Assembly (NCBI RefSeq): GCF_020509005.1
Contig: NC_063019.1
Location: forward strand, 3,596,001-3,660,000
From: Fulvia fulva
Taxonomy: Eukaryota > Ascomycota > Dothideomycetes > Mycosphaerellales > Mycosphaerellaceae
Direction: 5' to 3'
Length of the DNA stretch: 64,000 nucleotides
Position 1 is the stretch's first letter; each line of letters begins with the position of its first letter. Both the position numbers and the translations under genes were made by a program. Below are positions 58,201-64,000 of the stretch, in pieces. The notes below the pieces were generated by a model, which had not been told where the DNA came from, ran no database searches, and saw only the letters and a program-made list of their open reading frames with translations.

Positions 58201-59785
58201 ATGGCGAAGAGCGAACACAAGACCACAGTCCTAGGCTGGGACGATAACTCTCCAGATCGAGCAGCCTCAACCTCCAACACCCCAAAACTCCCCGAAAAGT
58301 TCGCAGACGAAAAGCCACAAACTCTTCTCCAAGATCAACGTCGACGACCCATCACCAGCCGAAGCGACCAGAATCCGCAACAAATGTGTCCGCTGAATCC
58401 TACCATTCCTGTGCATCGAGTACCACCTGATGTACGTCGACAAACAGACCTTGGGATCCTCCGCCATCCTGGGAATCGTGGAAGACGCCAATCTCAACAG
58501 CAGCCAGTATAATTGGTCGTCGTCTATCTTCTACCTCGGGTACCTCCTGGCCGAATGCCCGCAGAACTGGGCTTTGCAGCGTTTTCCTGTCGGACGATGG
58601 CTCGTGATGAACTTGGTCATCTGGGGCGCTATACTGCTGTTGCATATTCCATGTGACAGCTTTGCATCCTTGTTCGTGGTTAGGTTCTTGCTTGGTGTGG
58701 CGGAGGCTTGTATTGTGCCAGCTTTCTTGCTAGTGCTGTCGATGTTCTTCACTTATGATGAGCAGGCGGTTCTAATGCCGCGCATGTGGGCGATTGGCAA
58801 TTCGAGCCCAATCACATCTGGTCTGCTGTCGTATGGTATGCTCTTCATCGACACCGGATCTTTCAGTCCGTGGAAGTTGTTCATGATCATTACTGGCGGA
58901 TTGACAGTCCTTTTTGGTCTCGCGGTCTGGCTGTGGCTGCCCGACAGTCCTCTCAATGCTCACTTTCTCACGCTGGAAGAGCGTGCGCAAGCCGTGCTCC
59001 GTATCAAGAGTAACCACTCTGGCATCGAGCAGAAATGCTTCAAACGGTACCATTTCATCGAAGCATTGAAGGACCCGAAGACTTGGATGTTCTTTCTGCA
59101 CGCCTGGAGTCAGGAGATGGCAAATGGAGTCACCAACCAATACTCGCTCATCATTAAGTCTTTCGGGTTCTCTACACTCCAGACCACGCTGCTCGGATGC
59201 ATCAATGGGGTGACAGCGTTCGTCTCCCTCAGTACTGCTGCTATCATCTTGGCCAAAACTACGAACAGTCGTGCATGGGTTTCGAGCGCAGCTTACGTAC
59301 CTGCTGTTGTGTCGTGTATACTTCTGCTACCACTTCCGTGGAGCGCTCGTTGGGCAATGCTTGTGGCAATCTGGATACGCTCCACAGCTGGCATACCTTA
59401 TGTTGTAGTCATGATCTGGGGAGCGAACTGCTCCGCGGGACATACCAAGAAGACGACGGTGATAGTTCTGTACCATGTCGGCTATGGACTCGGCAATATC
59501 TTGTCACCGCAGCTTTTCCAGCCGCAGTACAAGCCACGCTATTGTGTGACGTGGGGAGTCATTTTGGGTATTGCTTGCGTCTTTCCGATGCTACTTGTGT
59601 TGTTCCTGAGATGGTACCTCTTGAAGGAAAACGAGCGCAGAGATAGGCTGGAGGAGCAAGGTGTGATCACCGAGGTTGGCGTTGTCCAACACACTGAAGA
59701 TGGCACGACCTCCGAGGAAGTGGTTGACGCACGTATGCTGGAACTGACAGATCGGGAGAACCTCGCGTTCAGATATGTGCTGTAG
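58201..59785 (+). pseudogene. Dal5-type MFS transporter, 5' end disrupted
   Basis: Anion:cation symporter of the major facilitator superfamily (allantoate/nicotinate permease group), a plasma-membrane uptake carrier. The body is open from ATG 58430 to 59785 (451 codons) with about 11 of 12 expected helices. It shows the loop after TM2-3 (FPVGRWL), VRFLLGVAEACIVPAF, WLPDSP before the central loop, and a cytoplasmic tail. The family N-terminus and TM1 continue upstream in the same frame (ATRIRNKC, then ILPFLCIEYHLMYVD), but a TGA sits at 58394-58396 inside it. The likely start at 58201 is in another frame, needing a one-base shift near 58310. It is either a recent pseudogene, a truncated protein from 58430, or a sequence error. 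Confidence 0.75.
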
Positions 59786-59856
59786 GCAAAACACTACCAT
59801 GTGCAATACACTGCAGACCATTACAATAGTGCAATGAACTCAAGATTTTCCCGCTT

Positions 59857-60846
59857 TCATTTCGGTCCAAGTCCAGAGCTACCGGCACCTCCGTCCTTCA
59901 CGAATTTGGTGATGCCTTCCTTGCAAGCACGCTCACTGTAGCTTTCCCAGGCGTCATAGAGACTAACCATCTCCTGTGTCGAGTCGACAATGGCATTCAT
60001 GTCTACCTTGCTCTCAGCAAGCCACTCCACCAGCTTACTGAGCTTCGGACCTGCTTGCTTGAGGCCACTGAAGCCGCCAAGGAAAGCCTGTTGCGCAGCG
60101 CTAGAGCTCATCGTGGGAGAGAAGCTGGGCCCAGAGCTCGACATTGGCGATCCTGAAGTAGGAGATTGCATATTCGTTGAGCCATGTGTGGAGTGTGCGG
60201 CGAGCCCAGCTGGCTGGCCTGCCGGACGGAGGACTACTGCAAGGAATATGGCAGTGATAGCCAAGACATGAGGAGCATAAAGCAGCGCAAGATCTGTATT
60301 GTAGCTATCGTTGATGATCGAATGTGCCAGTTGCACTTCTTCGCTGCTGAGACCAAACAGTGGAGCTAGATCTGACAATGATCGATAAGGGTGATGGCAG
60401 ATCAAGCGCGAAGACAAAGTCGAGATGAGCGCGAATTCACACTCACCGATTTTGCTACTTTCGGAGACTCCCAATTCTGGCCACTGACGTGCTGCTTCGC
60501 CGAGCATGAGACGGATGTGCTGTGGCGTCTCTTCCATCTTGCAGGCCAGGTAGACAGCAGTTGCCATGATAAGGTAAGGGTTTGTCTTCCGCATCTCAAC
60601 CCGCAGGTAGAAGCGTTTCATGTAAGCTTGCGCAGTCGCCAAAGCTTGTTGGCGTAGACTCATACGTCGCGCCAATTTGGTCAACTGTTGTTGGAAGTAG
60701 ATATTCATGTGTCGACGGTCCGGAAGAGGGTACTTGTTGTACAGTGGTTGATTGATCTTCTCGAGATCCTGCCGCAAGTCGGCAAGCTCATTCTTACTGA
60801 AGGTCCAGAACTTGGCCTGCGTTGAGTCCCAGTAGTTGGCCGCCAT
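59857..60846 (-). CDS. SSN8: Cyclin C, RNA polymerase II holoenzyme cyclin-like subunit
   Basis: A 329-aa cyclin C, partner of the kinase SSN3/CDK8 in the Mediator kinase module, which represses or tunes transcription in the nucleus. The N-terminus MAANYWDSTQ and the segment ACKMEETPQHIR in the first cyclin box are diagnostic of cyclin C. Cyclin folds lie at roughly 45-150 and 155-300. A Ser/Gly/Pro-rich insert (about 205-250) splits the second fold, as in other filamentous fungi. The frame is uninterrupted, with no intron needed. It converges with the transporter (71-bp gap) and diverges from het-C. Confidence 0.93.
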   Translation of the reverse strand: MAANYWDSTQAKFWTFSKNELADLRQDLEKINQPLYNKYPLPDRRHMNIYFQQQLTKLARRMSLRQQALATAQAYMKRFYLRVEMRKTNPYLIMATAVYLACKMEETPQHIRLMLGEAARQWPELGVSESSKIGECEFALISTLSSRLICHHPYRSLSDLAPLFGLSSEEVQLAHSIINDSYNTDLALLYAPHVLAITAIFLAVVLRPAGQPAGLAAHSTHGSTNMQSPTSGSPMSSSGPSFSPTMSSSAAQQAFLGGFSGLKQAGPKLSKLVEWLAESKVDMNAIVDSTQEMVSLYDAWESYSERACKEGITKFVKDGGAGSSGLGPK

Positions 60847-61477
60847 GCTGCCCTTGTATAGAATCTCGCGCAGACAAGCTCAAGCTAAGTTGCTTATGCC
60901 AGGACGGTGTATCATATTAGGATGCCGCAGACAAGCTGTTCACGAGCCCGTTACGTCGCCACGTGATGTGGTTGTCGGACTGCTGCGGCTCTAGGCAAGG
61001 CTTCGGCATTAGTCCAGCACAAGCGCCTTCCTTCACGATTGCTGGTACCACGGAGAAACGCTGCAACGCTCGATATCGATATTCGCTGTTGATGTTGGTT
61101 GGAGAGAAGGAGGGCAAGCTCTGTTGCTGACACCACCCTTCAACGTCACTTCCCGCAGAGTCCGTGCGCTTCTCTAGGCGGCGACATCATCGCATTTCTC
61201 ACAATTACACCTGCAAAAGATCTTCAACCTGCTCGTAACCCACACCACACGTATCAGACCGCTGTTCCGCGATCGTACAGGCCCAAATCACAAGCAACAA
61301 CCCAGCGCCGCGGAAGACATCAAGCATTCCGCTCTCGGATGACGGCTCAGCCACGAAGCTGATCCACACTTCAGCTGTCACGAAGACGCACAATCTCGCA
61401 TGACTACTTGTGCAACGTGAACTGTTGATACAATTCGAGACCATCACCTCTTCATTTTGACCACACAAGTGTCGAAC
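60847..61477. promoter_or_regulatory. Divergent promoter region of SSN8 and het-C
   Basis: 631 bp between the two start codons, with normal base composition. No TATA box or clear operator seen; the short open frames here have no recognisable features and overlap each other on both strands. It likely holds both promoters and 5' UTRs. Confidence 0.5.
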
Positions 61478-63712
61478 ATGGACCGATCGACGACTTTTCT
61501 CTTGGTATGCTTGGCGGGCATCGTGCTCTTCGCCTCGCCAGCCGCAGCTTTCGGAGCCGGAAACATTGCCTCAATCTCCTCCATTGAAGGCCACAATTGG
61601 CGCCACGGCGATATTGAGGATCTTCTGGAGACCGTGGCGTTCATACACGGCCACAAATGGACCAGCATGATGGTGAAGCGGGCCTACTTTGGCAACTGGC
61701 TACGAGACTACAGTCAGGCAGTCGATGTTGGTACCTTGAAAGGCGTACCAGCAGATACCATTCGAGTTCTCGTATGGGTGCTGAGTTTCATGAGCTTTGG
61801 ATACGCGACTGCTGAATTTGAAGTCACCGCAGACCGTCTTGGGGTGTACAGGCCCGAGGAGCACATCGGTATGCTAGGCATCTTCGCGTGTCTGAGACAA
61901 CTGCTGACCTTGAACCCTTTGCTTGTAGATAACCCTAAGGACTACGCTGACAACCAAGACGCACGCCAATATGATGCCCGCTTGCGAGGACCAGTCCAGC
62001 CGATTGAGCTTCAAGTGGATCCGAACACTGGTATGAAGAATTACATTGCAAACGAGCATTGCCAGATCGCCACTTCACTAGGGTACATCAAGTGGAGTTT
62101 CGCCCGTAGCATTCACTTTGGCCGAGTCTATACTTCCGGCCACAACAAGGGCAGAGAAGAGGATCTATGTGAAGCTCTTCGGTGCCTTGGACAGGGTCTT
62201 CACTGTATGGAGGATTTTGGTGCCCACACCAACTACACTGAACTGGCATTGCGCGAGCTGGGCTTCAACAATGTCTTCCCGCATGTTGGTACACAAACCA
62301 TGACCAACGTTCGTGGCAAGCAGATCTACCCGCTAGTGACTGGCACGTTTGGAGGTGTCGACTTTTTGCATTCTGTCCTTGGAGAGGCTACGGATCATGT
62401 TACACAAGTCGAGGTCAACCAGACCGAAGTCGATCAGCTCAACAGTGCTCTATCAAACGCCGAGTCGTCAGGAAAACGTGGCGACAGCGACTCAGGAGGC
62501 AGTTTCTTCGATGTTCTGGCCAAGATTCCAGGCACTAGCAGCTTGGCTTCGGAAGCACAGAGCCTACAGGCAGCTTCCAATGCTCAGGCAGCACAGAATG
62601 CCCAGGGTGGAGGATACAGTGGCCACCGCGGTATGGACGACTCGTATGCTCCATATGGAGATGACTACAGCTCTTCACGAGCAAATCCTCCAGGCGCCCC
62701 TTCCGCACAGCAAGGATACCAAGGCGGTCCTAACCAGACACCTGCCGGTTTCCAAGCTCCGCCGAAGATTGATGCCGCAGCAGCTATGGCCAAGATCTAC
62801 CCTATTCTGGCGTTCCGCGACAAGGTCGTGCGCCAGATCTCCGCCATGGTGAGCAAGATTCCAGGACTGGAGAAGATGATCGACACAGTCACCGAGAAGG
62901 TGACATTGTTTGTGATGGGTCTGCTCGCGCCCTTTATTAAGCCGATCATCGCCTCTGCCTCCAATGCGCTGAAGCAAGGATCGGGCTCGGTGGTGGACTC
63001 CAGCGCTGCACAACAGTATCTTGTCTGGTCCGACCCAACTTCAAGCGATCCAACACATTCGATGTTGTCCAAGGACCATTTCAGCAACATTCTCAACCCG
63101 CCAGCTGGAGAACTCGCAGCTTGCATCCTGCAATATGTCGCACCGCGGGTCATCTATGGATGGGAGCATCCTGAAGTGCCGGAGCATGAGATTTTGGATG
63201 ACGTTGGCAGAGTCTTCCACCATCCAGCACTCCGCGACCAGAACATCGAGATTCAGCGGAAGATGTTCTCTGTCGTTGAAAGCTGGGTGCACAAGCGTTC
63301 AGATCGTGGCTCTGGCCTCAACAATGTTCTGTCTTCCGAAAGTGTCAAGGCAGGCCACAACCACAAAGTGCAAGACCTTGGTTCGTCGTTTCAGGGCGTC
63401 CAACAGATTGCACAGCAGCATGGTATCATGGGACAGGGCTCACACAGCGCTACATCTGGAGGTGTGTTCGACATGTTGAACAGGAGGAGAGAGCTTGGCG
63501 GTGATACTGTGCCACCGGATGCGTACTCGCATCCACAGCAACCTGCTGCTTATGATCAGAGCAGCGCTGCATACCCTACAGCCTATCAACAGGGATACGA
63601 ACAGCCTTGGCAACCACCACAGCAGCAGCATGGCGGATACGATCAAGGATACGGTGGCGGCTATCAACAGCATCAGCAAGGTGGCTACGGAGGAGGGTAC
63701 AATCAGTACTAA
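61478..63712 (+). CDS. het-C: HET-C family protein (heterokaryon incompatibility, Neurospora het-c type)
   Basis: A 744-aa secreted or membrane-associated protein of the HET-C family. In Neurospora crassa, allelic differences in het-c trigger incompatibility and cell death after hyphal fusion. The first ATG is at 61478; the open frame extends 7 codons upstream only from a TTG. A signal peptide (about 1-24, ending SPAAA) is followed by conserved blocks GHNWRHGDIEDLL, NWLRDYSQAVDVG, NYIANE and GLHCMEDFGAHTNYTELAL. The His/Asp/Glu-rich last block may bind metal (inference). A hydrophobic segment (VTLFVMGLLAPFIKPI) lies near 475-490. The C-terminus from about residue 670 is a Gln/Gly/Tyr-rich low-complexity tail. 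No intron and no damage are seen. Confidence 0.93.
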   Translation: MDRSTTFLLVCLAGIVLFASPAAAFGAGNIASISSIEGHNWRHGDIEDLLETVAFIHGHKWTSMMVKRAYFGNWLRDYSQAVDVGTLKGVPADTIRVLVWVLSFMSFGYATAEFEVTADRLGVYRPEEHIGMLGIFACLRQLLTLNPLLVDNPKDYADNQDARQYDARLRGPVQPIELQVDPNTGMKNYIANEHCQIATSLGYIKWSFARSIHFGRVYTSGHNKGREEDLCEALRCLGQGLHCMEDFGAHTNYTELALRELGFNNVFPHVGTQTMTNVRGKQIYPLVTGTFGGVDFLHSVLGEATDHVTQVEVNQTEVDQLNSALSNAESSGKRGDSDSGGSFFDVLAKIPGTSSLASEAQSLQAASNAQAAQNAQGGGYSGHRGMDDSYAPYGDDYSSSRANPPGAPSAQQGYQGGPNQTPAGFQAPPKIDAAAAMAKIYPILAFRDKVVRQISAMVSKIPGLEKMIDTVTEKVTLFVMGLLAPFIKPIIASASNALKQGSGSVVDSSAAQQYLVWSDPTSSDPTHSMLSKDHFSNILNPPAGELAACILQYVAPRVIYGWEHPEVPEHEILDDVGRVFHHPALRDQNIEIQRKMFSVVESWVHKRSDRGSGLNNVLSSESVKAGHNHKVQDLGSSFQGVQQIAQQHGIMGQGSHSATSGGVFDMLNRRRELGGDTVPPDAYSHPQQPAAYDQSSAAYPTAYQQGYEQPWQPPQQQHGGYDQGYGGGYQQHQQGGYGGGYNQY

Positions 63713-64000
63713 GCCATCGTCTATGCTTGTAACGAGTGGAAACGGAAGGAGTTGGATGGACAGAGCACGACATGATGATGACGACGGGTTGGGTCAACGG
63801 ACGGGAGGACATTTGACATGTGAATATATACCCGACAGAGTTGCAATGGAACGACCAGGACAGAACTGTATGAATGTGCTTCCTTCAATTCCCAATGCCT
63901 GATCATCGTCGCACAGGCCTCGAACCTCACTCAGCCCTACGAAAATCAACCCCACCTCCACACCCCCACGTGCAATGCAGTCTACCTTCATGTTCTTCTC
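63713..64000. other. 3' flank of het-C
   Basis: Normal-composition DNA holding the het-C 3' UTR and intergenic sequence. I see no further gene before the end of the window. Confidence 0.5.

Noticed and set aside
61457..61477. het-C start at 61457
   Set aside because: That codon is TTG; the ATG at 61478 begins a normal signal peptide.

Overview
This window looks like nuclear DNA of a filamentous ascomycete. The last 8 kb carry fungal genes: a Mediator cyclin C, a HET-C family protein, a Dal5-type transporter and a FAD monooxygenase with a 52-nt intron. The first 56 kb are a graveyard of nested retrotransposons damaged by repeat-induced point mutation (RIP). CpA and TpG have been almost wholly converted to TpA while CpG survives, so nearly every Trp, Gln, His or Cys codon of the mobile elements is lost or is now a stop. 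A repeat-rich Dothideomycete would fit, but that is a guess.

Layout. 1-15210: a minus-strand Ty3/gypsy element (A), split by a non-LTR element (LINE-1, plus, 15-bp target duplication) and by a complete Ty1/copia element with 235-bp LTRs. 15387-19793: the 3' end of a chromodomain gypsy (C), part of a second gypsy (family 2, minus) carrying a 5'-truncated LINE, an unclassified stretch, and an inverted piece of C. 19794-31122: a family-2 element (plus, 195-bp LTRs) that took a complete gypsy-3 (minus, 184-bp LTRs, 5-bp duplication). 31123-39732: element C (minus) with a full-length RIP-damaged LINE (LINE-2). 39733-44560: another RIP-damaged LINE (LINE-3, plus). 44561-49736: gypsy D (minus) carrying an internally deleted pogo/Fot1 DNA transposon. 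49752-54745: LINE-4, same family as LINE-2 and LINE-3 but with no visible RIP and two intact overlapping ORFs. 54761-56495: degraded repeat remains.

Host part. Next to the repeats lies a FAD monooxygenase (minus) with two in-frame TAA codons, at least one of them explained by a RIP-type change. It is divergent from a Dal5-type transporter (plus) whose 5' end appears frameshifted and stopped. This looks like a catabolic enzyme/uptake pair decaying at the repeat border. Beyond it, SSN8 (cyclin C, minus) and het-C (plus) are intact and divergent.

Main points: one apparently intact LINE among RIP-killed siblings; target duplications and empty sites that allow the nesting to be read in order, including an inversion inside family 2; a 3' module shared by two divergent LINE families; the same Asp-to-Asn change in the reverse transcriptase active site of three gypsy copies; and RIP-type damage in a single-copy gene. 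Coordinates of degraded coding regions are approximate.
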